Both the position numbers and the translations under genes were made by a program. From JACKCP01 sp034007295 (GTDB lineage: Bacteria; Desulfobacterota; Desulfobacteria; Desulfobacterales; JACKCP01), in the NCBI GenBank assembly GCA_034007295.1, contig JAVERC010000057.1:1-17985 (forward strand): a DNA stretch of 17,985 bases, written 5' to 3'. Under the pieces are notes generated by a model. The model saw only the letters and a program-made list of their open reading frames with translations, was not told where the DNA came from and made no database searches. Shown one piece after another: positions 1-6,596 of this stretch. Positions within the stretch are counted from its first letter, which is position 1. Each line of letters starts with the position of its first letter.

Positions 1-60
1 GCCAGCCTGAATTCCTTTCAAGGCTTTTTCAAAATCAAAATTTGTTTTTTCTTCATACAT
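1..60 (-). CDS. IS256-family transposase, N-terminal fragment (cut by window edge)
   Basis: The minus strand from 60 to 1 encodes the first 20 residues, MYEEKTNFDFEKALKGIQAG, preceded by a good ribosome site (GGAGAG, complement of 66-71). The FDFEKALKxIQxG opening is typical of the N-terminus of IS256-family (Mutator-like) DDE transposases. The catalytic domain lies outside the window, so whether the gene is intact cannot be judged. Family assignment rests on 20 residues plus the terminal-repeat-like DNA behind it. Confidence 0.72.
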   Translation of the reverse strand, partial: MYEEKTNFDFEKALKGIQAG

Positions 61-126
61 GTCAGCTCTCCTTTTTTACTGAATATATCAGTTTTTAGTT
101 TACTGACACAGAATTTTGAACATCCT
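1..126 (-). mobile_element. Right-hand (5') end of an IS256-family insertion sequence
   Basis: Beyond the transposase start lies about 65 bp ending in ACTGACACAGAATTTTGAAC (103-122 region), which resembles the inward-reading terminal inverted repeats of IS256-family elements. I place the outer end near 126, where the sequence changes character, but the other terminus is outside the window, so the exact end and any 8-9 bp target duplication cannot be fixed. Confidence 0.55.
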
Positions 127-234
127 CAGCTTGTCCGTTTTGGAAGCATTTAATTTTTGAACCTTTTACGGCGTCTCGCCGGCTGGCCGGTGAAGCACAC
201 GTTGGGTACCTGATCGAGAATTCAATCTGACCAC
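127..234. other. GC-rich palindromic patch between IS end and tandem repeats
   Basis: No gene is seen here. Positions about 168-200 are much richer in G+C than the surroundings and contain two short hairpins, CGGCG-TCT-CGCCG and CCGGC-TG-GCCGG. They are followed by ACACGTTGGGT, whose GTTGGGT fits the GTTRRRY core of integron attC sites. No matching RYYYAAC partner is visible upstream, so this is at most half of such a site. It looks like DNA of foreign origin. Confidence 0.3.
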
Positions 235-444
235 CTCTCAACTATGGATCAAAGTGCAAGACAAACCTTTTTGATCTAAAGCTATTAAGACCTAAATCGT
301 TTGTCTCTCAAATATAGGTCAAAATGCAAGACAAACCTTTTTGATCTAAAGCTATTAAGACCTAAATCGTTTGTCTCTCAAATATGGATCAAATTGAAAG
401 ACAAACGATTTTAATCTGAATCTATTAAAATCCATCCATATTGA
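235..444 (+). repeat. Three tandem 70-bp repeats upstream of fic
   Basis: CTCTCAA begins units at 235, 305 and 375, a period of exactly 70. Units 1 and 2 differ at only about four positions, all near the start; unit 3 keeps the first third and then diverges. Each unit carries AAGACAAAC and, about 40 bp later, GTTTGTCTC, which are inverse complements, so arms can pair within a unit or across unit junctions. A second inverted pair, GATCAAA/TTTGATC, lies inside units 1 and 2. The array ends about 20 bp before the fic promoter, so it could be an operator array. It lacks the repeat/spacer layout of a CRISPR. Confidence 0.85.
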
Positions 445-464
445 CTATAAAATTTTTAAATATA

Positions 465-493
465 TTGACATCAATTCATTTTGTATTTAATAT
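465..493 (+). promoter_or_regulatory. Probable sigma70-type promoter of fic
   Basis: TTGACA at 465-470 is a perfect -35 box, followed by a 17-nt spacer and TAATAT at 488-493 as a 4/6 match to the -10 box. Transcription would start near 500, giving a leader of about 33 nt that includes the AGAGAG ribosome site at 521-526. The tandem repeat array abuts it upstream. Confidence 0.6.
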
Positions 494-532
494 ATTCAAA
501 AATAATAACGTCAAAATAACAGAGAGCAATAT

Positions 533-1654
533 ATGGAACATAGTTTAGAAAATGCAGTCAACTATCATTACGACAAATTCCCACCAAAGGATTTGGATTA
601 TGCACAATTTGTGGAGCCTTTAATAAAAGCGACTGATGCAGTGGCTCGATATGACCAAATGTTGAAAAATATGCACAACAGCGAAATTCTCTTGGCTCCG
701 TTACGGAATCAAGAGGCTGTAATTTCATCAAGAATGGAAGGTACGATAAGTACCATGGATGAAATTCTTAAATATGAAGCTGACCATGACGCTGAAACAG
801 GGGACGCTGCAAAAGTAAGATCTGAAGTAATCGAAACCATCCTTTATCAAAGAGCCTTGATGGCTGCTCAAAAAGCTATGACTGATGGGTATCCACTATC
901 CCAATCATTCATTAAAGGCATCCATCAGCGTTTACTGTCTTTTGGTCGGGGTGCTTCTAAATCACCAGGTCAGTTAAAGAACGAACAAAATTATTTGGCA
1001 GATAAGTTTAAAAAAAAAATATTATTTATCCCTATAAGTCCTGAAAAACTCCAAGAAGGATTAGATAAATTATTTCAATATATAGAACAAAGTACACACC
1101 CTGCACTGGTAAAAACGGGTATTGCTCATATTGAATTTGAGGCATTGCATCCTTTTAAAGATGGTAATGGTCGCATTGGTCGTATGTTGATTACATTAAT
1201 GATGTGGTCTTCGGGCATAATATCTGCACCCCACTTTTATATAAGTGGGTACTTGGAAGATAATAAAAATCTTTATATTGACACAATGCGAAAAGTATCT
1301 GGCCATGGGGATTGGGAAAGCTGGTGTGGTTTTTTTCTTGAAGCTGTTGAAAAACAAGCTATTAGAAATCTTTCTATTGCAGAGGATATACGGACACTTT
1401 ACGAAGAGATGAAGATTGTATTTTCAGATGTTCTTTCTTCTAAATGGAGTGTCAATGCATTGGATTTTGTGTTTACAAATCCAGTATTTAGAAATAACAA
1501 ATTTACAACTAAAAGTGGTATCCCTACAGCAAGTGCAGCAAGATTTGCCAGGGTTTTATTAGATAAAAATCTTATCCTTACAATAGAAGAAGCATCTGGT
1601 AGAAGGCCTGCATTATACTCTTTTGAACCTTTAATGAAGCTTGTGAGAGTATAA
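533..1654 (+). CDS. fic: Fic-family protein (class II, self-inhibited AMPylase-type)
   Basis: Fic enzymes transfer AMP or another phosphate-containing moiety onto hydroxyl side chains of target proteins. The catalytic loop HPFKDGNGRIGR is complete at residues 206-217, with His206 as general base. An inhibitory helix motif SSRMEG at 65-70, matching (S/T)xxxE(G/N), lies N-terminal to the Fic core, which defines class II, where Glu69 would block productive ATP binding. The core spans about 95-280. Residues about 300-373 look like a winged-helix domain ending in the RRPALYSFEPL stretch common to this family. Length is normal for a Fic/winged-helix protein. The start fits AGAGAG 6 nt upstream. It sits between an IS end, a repeat array and a broken HicB gene, so horizontal acquisition is likely. 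The target is unknown. Confidence 0.9.
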   Translation: MEHSLENAVNYHYDKFPPKDLDYAQFVEPLIKATDAVARYDQMLKNMHNSEILLAPLRNQEAVISSRMEGTISTMDEILKYEADHDAETGDAAKVRSEVIETILYQRALMAAQKAMTDGYPLSQSFIKGIHQRLLSFGRGASKSPGQLKNEQNYLADKFKKKILFIPISPEKLQEGLDKLFQYIEQSTHPALVKTGIAHIEFEALHPFKDGNGRIGRMLITLMMWSSGIISAPHFYISGYLEDNKNLYIDTMRKVSGHGDWESWCGFFLEAVEKQAIRNLSIAEDIRTLYEEMKIVFSDVLSSKWSVNALDFVFTNPVFRNNKFTTKSGIPTASAARFARVLLDKNLILTIEEASGRRPALYSFEPLMKLVRV

Positions 1655-1798
1655 ATTACCGAACCAATATCAACTAAAAATTACAGTGGTAAATTTATGG
1701 TTAGAATTCCACCTGAAATTCACCGTTCGCTTGCAATAAAAGCTGCTGAAGCAGGAGTTAGTCTTAATAGACTCGCAAGCTCTAAACTTAGTCAATAA
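1655..1798 (+). pseudogene. HicB-family antitoxin, C-terminal remnant
   Basis: Immediately after the fic stop codon, and in the same frame, the DNA reads 47 sense codons to TAA at 1796-1798. The stretch SGKFMVRIPPEIHRSLAIKA followed by AEAGVSLNRLASSKLS is the classic C-terminal ribbon-helix-helix (Arc/MetJ-like) DNA-binding tail of HicB antitoxins. The N-terminal HicB fold is missing and no hicA toxin is seen. The only in-frame ATG (1697) would give 33 residues. No ribosome site precedes it, so I call it a decayed fragment, though a 33-residue RHH peptide cannot be excluded. Confidence 0.75.
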
Positions 1799-1871
1799 TA
1801 AATAATAACCCTGATTGCTCATTTTTAATAATAAAAAAAACCTGACTACTCGATTAAACAAGATTAAATTT

Positions 1872-2735
1872 TTAAAATTTACCGTCCAAGATCCTTACCA
1901 GAGCATCAGGAATTTTTTCAATAAGTTCAGCTACCTGGGTTGCAGGAGTTGGACAGGTAAGCTCTGCAATAATCCTGTTGCAGATGCAAGACATTTCACC
2001 TGCCTTTACAAAGTCAAAACCAGCACCCACAAGTGATGTTAAAACCCCTGTTATTGTATCTCCTGTTCCTCCTATTGCCTCCATTGCATCAAAGGAAGGT
2101 GAATTAACTGTTTTAATAATTTCTCCGTTTTTTACTATATAATCTGTTTTACCTTTAACTATTAAATTTTTTGCAGCATTTTCATGCTTGTATGCTCTTT
2201 TTACAAGTGATGGCAAATCCTCATCCGTTGAAAGGATAAATCCCCTTGTATAAAAGGGATGGGGTGCAAGCTCATCTGCAAGAAATGCAAGTTCTCCTGC
2301 ATCCGGGGTGAAAAAATCATAGGAAAGGGCCTGTCCGCTCATTTTTGCTGCATACATAAATCCTGCATCTGCAATAAGAACAGGCCTTTTTTTCATATCT
2401 TCCACTGCAAAAAGAACCTTGTTGTGCCAGTCAACATCAGGCTGAAGATAGTGAAAAGTTAAAACATCAAGATCAAAGGAAGAAAGATTTTTTGTTAAAA
2501 ACTCATAAAGTTTTCTGCTTCCATAACCTTTTCCTGTGTCTCCAACCAAAAATCCGTAAATTTCAGGACATTTTATGGTTTTTGATGCATTTATTGCAGC
2601 AGCCATAAGAGCAGGTGTGCATCTGTTTATTGAAACAGATTGATTTTTTATTTTTATTTCATTTCCTGAAATTTCAATTTTTCCATGAACCAGAGGAAAA
2701 TTATCATCAGGGACTGTTCCAACTATACCAATCAT
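1872..2735 (-). CDS. YjeF_C / ribokinase-fold protein of the selenium cluster
   Basis: The 287 residues show the signatures of the ADP/ATP-dependent NAD(P)H-hydrate dehydratase and sugar-kinase superfamily: LIADAG (121-126), FTPDAGELAFLADE (142-155, the TPHPGE-like motif), LIVKGKTDYIV (191-201) and IGGTGDTITGVL (221-232), with Asp226 as the likely catalytic base. There is no YjeF_N epimerase domain, so it is not the usual fused repair enzyme. The ATG overlaps the stop of the upstream DUF3343 gene by four bases (ATGA), implying translational coupling in the yedE operon. The substrate is unknown; a selenium-linked role is inferred only from context. It is the last gene of the operon. Confidence 0.75.
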   Translation of the reverse strand: MIGIVGTVPDDNFPLVHGKIEISGNEIKIKNQSVSINRCTPALMAAAINASKTIKCPEIYGFLVGDTGKGYGSRKLYEFLTKNLSSFDLDVLTFHYLQPDVDWHNKVLFAVEDMKKRPVLIADAGFMYAAKMSGQALSYDFFTPDAGELAFLADELAPHPFYTRGFILSTDEDLPSLVKRAYKHENAAKNLIVKGKTDYIVKNGEIIKTVNSPSFDAMEAIGGTGDTITGVLTSLVGAGFDFVKAGEMSCICNRIIAELTCPTPATQVAELIEKIPDALVRILDGKF

Positions 2736-3262
2736 TTTTTCAAAATCTCCTCATATGCAAGCTGAAGTGCATAACCGCAAAGTGTGTGCCCTAAATCCCT
2801 TGGATTTGGTGCTTTTTCAAGTATTTTTCCAGTCATTATTTCAGCAAGATACGGAACATCAGGGCATCCGCCGCCGGAAATATTTACAATTTTCCTGTCG
2901 TTTTTGGAAATTGTAATCTTCATATTTGCCGCACGAACCATGAGAAATTCACCAAAATCTTTTGTCTGAAAAAGACTTACAGGTTCTAAAAGCCCTGAAC
3001 CAACAGGAACAGTTTTTATGGGAAAAATATTATTTTTGGAAAGCTCACGTTTAAGCTCAAGTTCTTCAATTAATGGAAATTCAATTACAAGATCACAACC
3101 TGTTCTTATTTCGGGGGGCGGCCCCATAACACTTACTGACCGCCCTGTTTTCTTTAAAATATTTTCAGCTCGGATAACTTCGCTTGTGTTTTCAAAAACC
3201 ATAATCCCGCGGTCTGCGGATTTTTTTTTAGATTTTATTATTTTTTTGAAAAATCCTATCAA
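2732..3262 (-). CDS. DUF3343 (Se/S carrier-like) protein with uncharacterised C-terminal domain
   Basis: Residues about 18-90 match the DUF3343 pattern (GIMVFENTSEVIRAE near the start, then GPPPEIRTGCDLVIEF with Cys56), a small family found with selenium genes and proposed to carry selenium or sulfur. Stand-alone DUF3343 proteins are usually about 80-90 residues; this one has 176. The extra C-terminal domain contains SGGGCPDVPYLAEI (Cys133) and GHTLCGYALQLAYEE (Cys162). The start codon is TTG (3262-3260), supported by AAAGGA six bases upstream inside the end of the TusA-like gene; the gap to that gene is 2 nt. The next gene overlaps by four bases. Function is not established. Confidence 0.75.
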   Translation of the reverse strand: MIGFFKKIIKSKKKSADRGIMVFENTSEVIRAENILKKTGRSVSVMGPPPEIRTGCDLVIEFPLIEELELKRELSKNNIFPIKTVPVGSGLLEPVSLFQTKDFGEFLMVRAANMKITISKNDRKIVNISGGGCPDVPYLAEIMTGKILEKAPNPRDLGHTLCGYALQLAYEEILKK

Positions 3263-3264
3263 GG

Positions 3265-3483
3265 CTATTCCTTTGAAGCTTTAATTGTAAAAAGTTCTCC
3301 GTCTTCCAAAACCTCTTTTACTTTAAGGCCTTTACTTTGCAAGGCTCTTGACACATTTTCCATTGAAGTCTTAGTATCAACAACTATTTCAAGTTCTTTA
3401 TCAAAACCTTTTTTAACTGCATTTAAGGTCATAATTACTGGCTGGGGACAGGAAAGTCCTCTTGCATCTACTTTTTCTGACAT
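3265..3483 (-). CDS. TusA/SirA-like carrier protein, single-domain YedF-type
   Basis: A 72-residue protein with the TusA hallmark RGLSCPQPV, where Cys12 would carry a persulfide or, in selenium clusters, a selenium adduct. The remainder (VKKGFDKELEIVVDTKTSMENVSRAL) fits the two-layer TusA fold. Selenium-associated YedF proteins often have a second DsrE-like domain of over 100 residues; here the gene stops after the TusA domain and is followed directly by the DUF3343 gene. It lies 13 nt behind yedE with its own strong AGGAGG site. Role in Se/S delivery is inferred from family and neighbours. Confidence 0.85.
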   Translation of the reverse strand: MSEKVDARGLSCPQPVIMTLNAVKKGFDKELEIVVDTKTSMENVSRALQSKGLKVKEVLEDGELFTIKASKE

Positions 3484-3496
3484 TTTTTATATCCTC

Positions 3497-4588
3497 CTAT
3501 GCATTTTTTCTGCTCATTGTAAAACCAATAAAAAGACATACTGCAAATCCAACAATCACAGCAGCCATTCCATGGGGCCCGATTCCCTTTGGTGAACTTG
3601 CAAGGCCGAAATTATGAGCAAAACCAGCTCCAACTATCATTCCCATTACAAATACAGCTGAATCGGTGTCTCCTTCACCTGAAAGAAAAAGCTGCCTGCC
3701 AGGACACCCTCCTGCAAGTGCAAATGCAAGTCCTGCAAGAGCCATTCCTGCAAAATTCCAAAAATGCATTGTATGAGATACAGGCTGTCCTTCAAATCCG
3801 GGATTGAATTGTCCAAGTACTAAATTGGCAAGAAATGCAAAAATAATTAAACTTGCAAGACCTCCGAAAAGATGGGTTTGGCGAAACAAAATAAGATCCC
3901 TTAATGCTCCCATTGTGCAAAAACGGCTTCTTTGTGCAAGAAAGCCTATTCCAAGACCCACAAGAAGAGAAACAATCAATGGAGCATGCATGGCTCCGGG
4001 CCCTTTAAGGCTGTAAAAAAGAACTCCGCTTTTATCACTTCCATCAACCTGAGGATAAATAAGCATGAGAGCAAGTAGGCCAAGCATAAATAAAGGAAGA
4101 ATCCATGCTGCTCCGCTGTTTGTTTTCTGGGTTCTTCCTAAATTGTATCCGTTTTTTAAAAAAAGAGTTCCAATATAAACACCTGCTGCAAGTCCAAGAA
4201 GACCTAAAACTGCATTAAAGTCTCCCCCTGCAAGTCTCAATGCCGCACGCCAGGGACATCCAAGAAATACAAGAGCACCTATCATTGCAAACACACCAAG
4301 AAAAAATCTGATTATTGGAGCTGATCCTGTTCTTGGACGAAATTCCTTAAACATATATGCAGCTGCCATTGAACCAAGAACAAAACCTATTATCTCAGGC
4401 CTTATGTACTGGACAACACCTGCTCTGTGAAATCCAAGAGCTCCCGAAATATCCCTTTCAAAACAGGCAACACAAATACCCATATTTCCCGGGTTTCCAA
4501 ATTTTTGAAGAAGTGCTGCAAAAATTCCAATTACAGCTCCAACTCCTATTACTCCCCATTTTAAGGCAAAAAAATTTTTCCCCTGCAT
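3497..4588 (-). CDS. yedE: YedE/YeeE-family putative selenium transporter
   Basis: A polytopic inner-membrane protein of 363 residues built from two related halves. Cysteine-bearing loops recur: CVAC (39-42), LGCPWR (Cys111), RSRFCTMGALRD (Cys224) and GGCPGRQ (Cys295), the pattern of the YeeE/YedE sulfur-transport family. The pairing with TusA-like and DUF3343 genes is the classical context of the selenium-linked YedE branch, so uptake of a selenium compound is the likely job. The substrate has not been shown from sequence. The start is set by an excellent AAGGAGGAG five bases before ATG. It is the first gene of the four-gene minus-strand operon. No selD, selA or selB is in the window. Confidence 0.85.
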   Translation of the reverse strand: MQGKNFFALKWGVIGVGAVIGIFAALLQKFGNPGNMGICVACFERDISGALGFHRAGVVQYIRPEIIGFVLGSMAAAYMFKEFRPRTGSAPIIRFFLGVFAMIGALVFLGCPWRAALRLAGGDFNAVLGLLGLAAGVYIGTLFLKNGYNLGRTQKTNSGAAWILPLFMLGLLALMLIYPQVDGSDKSGVLFYSLKGPGAMHAPLIVSLLVGLGIGFLAQRSRFCTMGALRDLILFRQTHLFGGLASLIIFAFLANLVLGQFNPGFEGQPVSHTMHFWNFAGMALAGLAFALAGGCPGRQLFLSGEGDTDSAVFVMGMIVGAGFAHNFGLASSPKGIGPHGMAAVIVGFAVCLFIGFTMSRKNA

Positions 4589-4963
4589 TAATCTCCTCCT
4601 TGAATTTTGGTCTGATAAACAAAAATTTTATAATTTCTAAAAATTTCTAATTTTGTGCTGAAATAAAAATGCTGGTTTTCAAAATTTCACTATTTGAAAA
4701 ACCAATAAATATTTAAAAAAATATTTAATTTACGGGAATTAAAGGTAAGCTTATGGCTTATGTCAAATACGTAAATTCTATTAATTTTTTAAAACCAATA
4801 GAATTTTTTAATAATCCAGCTTTTAGTTTTTTTAAGTTTTTAAAATCACAAATAAAAAATAAATTTTCAGTCTATATTTACTTGCATATAAGATGATTTT
4901 AGTTTTTTATATAATTTACTTACTTCACTTTTTTACTTTTTAATTAAATTTCAGGAGAAAAAA
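4589..4963. other. Divergent AT-rich spacer with two hairpins
   Basis: This 375-bp stretch separates yedE (minus) from the exported protein (plus) and must hold both promoters. Two inverted repeats stand out: 4673-4704 (TGGTTTTCAAA / TTTGAAAAACCA, one bulge) and 4773-4806 (AAATTCTATT / AATAGAATTT, perfect 10-bp arms, 14-nt loop). TATAAT at 4910-4915 and TTGCAT at 4882-4887 are possible promoter elements for the plus gene, but the 22-nt spacing is poor. No ORF is convincing. Confidence 0.5.
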
Positions 4964-5566
4964 ATGAGCTTTTTTAAAAAATTTTTAAAACCCATCTGTA
5001 TTTTACTTGTTTTAATAATTTATTCATTACCCTGCCTTGCTGACGAAATTACAGACTCAATAAACGAAGGCCTTGAATATTATAAAAGCGGTGACTTCAC
5101 AAGTTCGGTTTCATCCCTTAGATACGCAACCCAGCTTATTCAGCAGAAAAAAGGGGAAAGCCTTGAAACCATTCTTCCAGAAGCACTTCCCGGATGGACA
5201 TCTAATCCTGCAACTTCAAATGCTGCAGCAGGCGAATTTTTTGGCGGAGGCCTTTCAGCTGAAAAATCATACAACAAAGAAAACAGTTCAATAAGCATTC
5301 AAATTCTTGCAGATTCTCCAATGATGCAGGGTGTTATGATGATGATTTCAAATCCAATGCTTGTTTCATCTGACGGAGGCAAACTAAAAAAAATAAAAAA
5401 TCAAAAAGCAGTTGTAAGATACAATGAAATGAACAAAGGCGGAGAAATTCAAATTGTTGTTGTAAACCGTTTTCTTGTTACAATAAGCGGAAACAGTGTA
5501 ACAGAAGATGAACTTGTTGAATATGCAATGGCAGTCAATTATCTTAAACTGTCAAGACTTCCTTAA
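4964..5566 (+). CDS. Exported protein with TPR-like N-terminus, function unknown
   Basis: The first 26 residues form a textbook signal peptide: KKFLK, a hydrophobic core (ICILLVLIIYSLP) and a likely cleavage after CLA before DEIT. The mature N-terminus NEGLEYYKSGDFTSSVSSL resembles one tetratricopeptide-type helical hairpin. Then LPEALPGW and a Gly/Ala-rich segment lead into a beta-rich C-terminal half (SISIQILADSP, KAVVRYNEM, EIQIVVVNRFLVTISG) that may bind a ligand. I do not recognise a named family. AGGAG lies 7 nt upstream of ATG. A strong terminator follows about 200 nt downstream, so it is probably monocistronic. Acts in the periplasm or at the inner membrane. Confidence 0.75.
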   Translation: MSFFKKFLKPICILLVLIIYSLPCLADEITDSINEGLEYYKSGDFTSSVSSLRYATQLIQQKKGESLETILPEALPGWTSNPATSNAAAGEFFGGGLSAEKSYNKENSSISIQILADSPMMQGVMMMISNPMLVSSDGGKLKKIKNQKAVVRYNEMNKGGEIQIVVVNRFLVTISGNSVTEDELVEYAMAVNYLKLSRLP

Positions 5567-5570
5567 AAAT

Positions 5571-5716
5571 CAAATTAATGATTGGCAAAAACAAGGATTT
5601 TTTTGTTCAAGGAAGACTAAAAATTTAACCTTTAGAATAAATTTAGTTTCTTGAGGATTAAATTTTAAATCTAACGTCAAATGGACAAAAACCGTTTTCC
5701 TTCAGCAGCAAATTAA
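5571..5716 (+). repeat. Dispersed palindromic element, copy A, with 8-bp direct repeats
   Basis: Core 5579-5708 (130 bp) begins TGATTGGC and ends CTTCAGCAG. It shares with copies B and C the blocks TTCAAGGAAGA, AATTTAACC, TTGAGGATTAAATTTT and a CGTTTTC-like right end. It is bracketed by CAAATTAA at 5571-5578 and 5709-5716, a candidate target-site duplication. The ends are imperfect inverted repeats and the interior (AAAATTTAACC versus GGATTAAATTTT) is also inverse, so the transcript would fold into one long hairpin. Slightly shorter than the other copies. Confidence 0.8.
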
Positions 5717-5766
5717 GCAGCAGTTGAAAAAAACAATCTTTGTTTCAGGTCATCAATAAATATTTT

Positions 5767-5820
5767 AAAACCGTTTTTGCAGAATTTACTTTTTTTGCAA
5801 AAACGGTTTTTTTATTTTTG
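5767..5820 (+). terminator. Strong intrinsic terminator
   Basis: A 15-bp perfect stem, AAAACCGTTTTTGCA (5767-5781) with TGCAAAAACGGTTTT (5796-5810), has a 14-nt loop and is followed by a T-rich tail (TTTATTTTTG). It lies about 200 nt after the exported-protein gene and before the GntR gene. The core AAAACCGTTTT also occurs at the right end of repeat copy A, so the terminator may derive from a related element. Confidence 0.8.
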
Positions 5821-5888
5821 CATGAAAAAATTTTTTACCTGATATTAAAAATTTTAAATTTTTCTTGATTCAATTTTATTTTATTGAT

Positions 5889-5903
5889 ATTGGTTGGACC
5901 AAT
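5889..5903 (+). promoter_or_regulatory. PdhR/FadR-type GntR operator
   Basis: ATTGGT-TGG-ACCAAT is a perfect 6+6 palindrome with a 3-nt centre, matching the known ATTGGTnnnACCAAT operator type of PdhR-like regulators and close to the E. coli FadR box. It lies directly upstream of the ribosome site (AAGAGG, 5905-5910) of the FCD-type GntR gene. A weak promoter, TTGATT at 5865-5870 with TATTGG at 5888-5893, would overlap it. Autorepression of the regulator and the downstream permease is the simplest reading. Confidence 0.75.
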
Positions 5904-5915
5904 TAAGAGGTTTTT

Positions 5916-6584
5916 ATGACAGAAAAAATATATGAAAAAATAGCATCAGAAATTGAAAGCCTTATTTCAAGCAAAATTCTAAAGCCAGGAGACAAAATCC
6001 CTGCTGAAAGAAAACTTGCAAAGGATTTTAATGTATCAAGAAACACAATAAGAGAAGCAGTTAAAATTCTTGCGGAAAAACAAGCAGTTTTCACTAAAAC
6101 AGGTTCAGGCACTTTTGTTTCTCAAAATGCAGCACAAACCATTTCAAAGGCACTTGAAGACTCTTTTGGAAAAAGAAAAAAACGGCTTAATGAAATAATT
6201 GAGCTTAGGCAAATAATTGAACCTGGAACTGCTGCTCTTGCTGCTGAAAAAATAACACAAAAGCAGATTGAAAAACTTGTTGAAATTATTCAAGAACAGG
6301 AAAAAAATTCTGGTTCAAAATTAACTTTTGGAAAACTTGATGAACTTTTCCACAAAACAATTGCAAAAGCTTCTTCAAATTCTGTAATTTTAAGCCTTTA
6401 TGACAAATTTACAGATATAATTTCTGAAACAAGGGTAGAAAATCTCATAAGTTCTGAGCGAATAAAAAATTCAATTATTCTCCATAAAAAACTGCTTGAT
6501 GCAATAAAAAACAAAGATTCAAAAAAAGCATTTGAACTTATGGAGGAACACATGAAAGAAATAAAAGAATCACTAAAAATATAA
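5916..6584 (+). CDS. GntR-family transcriptional regulator, FadR/FCD subfamily
   Basis: Residues 1-70 form the GntR winged helix: LKPGDKIPAERKLAKDFNVSRNTIREAV, ending TKTGSGTFV. Residues about 88-220 are an all-helical FCD ligand domain. Asp142, His146, His190 and His212 sit where FCD proteins usually bind a metal that helps hold carboxylate or acyl effectors. Length (222 aa) is typical. A perfect operator of the type this subfamily binds lies in its own leader (5889-5903), and the TauE/SafE permease begins 12 nt after its stop, so it probably controls both genes in response to an organic acid. The effector cannot be read from sequence. Confidence 0.88.
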   Translation: MTEKIYEKIASEIESLISSKILKPGDKIPAERKLAKDFNVSRNTIREAVKILAEKQAVFTKTGSGTFVSQNAAQTISKALEDSFGKRKKRLNEIIELRQIIEPGTAALAAEKITQKQIEKLVEIIQEQEKNSGSKLTFGKLDELFHKTIAKASSNSVILSLYDKFTDIISETRVENLISSERIKNSIILHKKLLDAIKNKDSKKAFELMEEHMKEIKESLKI

Positions 6585-6596
6585 AGGACTTAAATC

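Noticed and set aside
235..444. Possible CRISPR array from the regularly spaced repeats
   Set aside because: The full 70-bp unit repeats, spacers included, and only about four positions differ between units 1 and 2. There are no unique spacers and no cas genes.
1799..1871. Intrinsic terminator between the HicB remnant and the selenium operon
   Set aside because: There are T-runs on the minus strand but no convincing stem before them; CCTGATTGCTC and CCTGACTACTC are direct, not inverted, repeats.
2259..3284. Cysteine-rich and hydrophobic plus-strand frames across the selenium operon
   Set aside because: They lie opposite well-supported minus-strand genes with conserved motifs and are compositional shadows.
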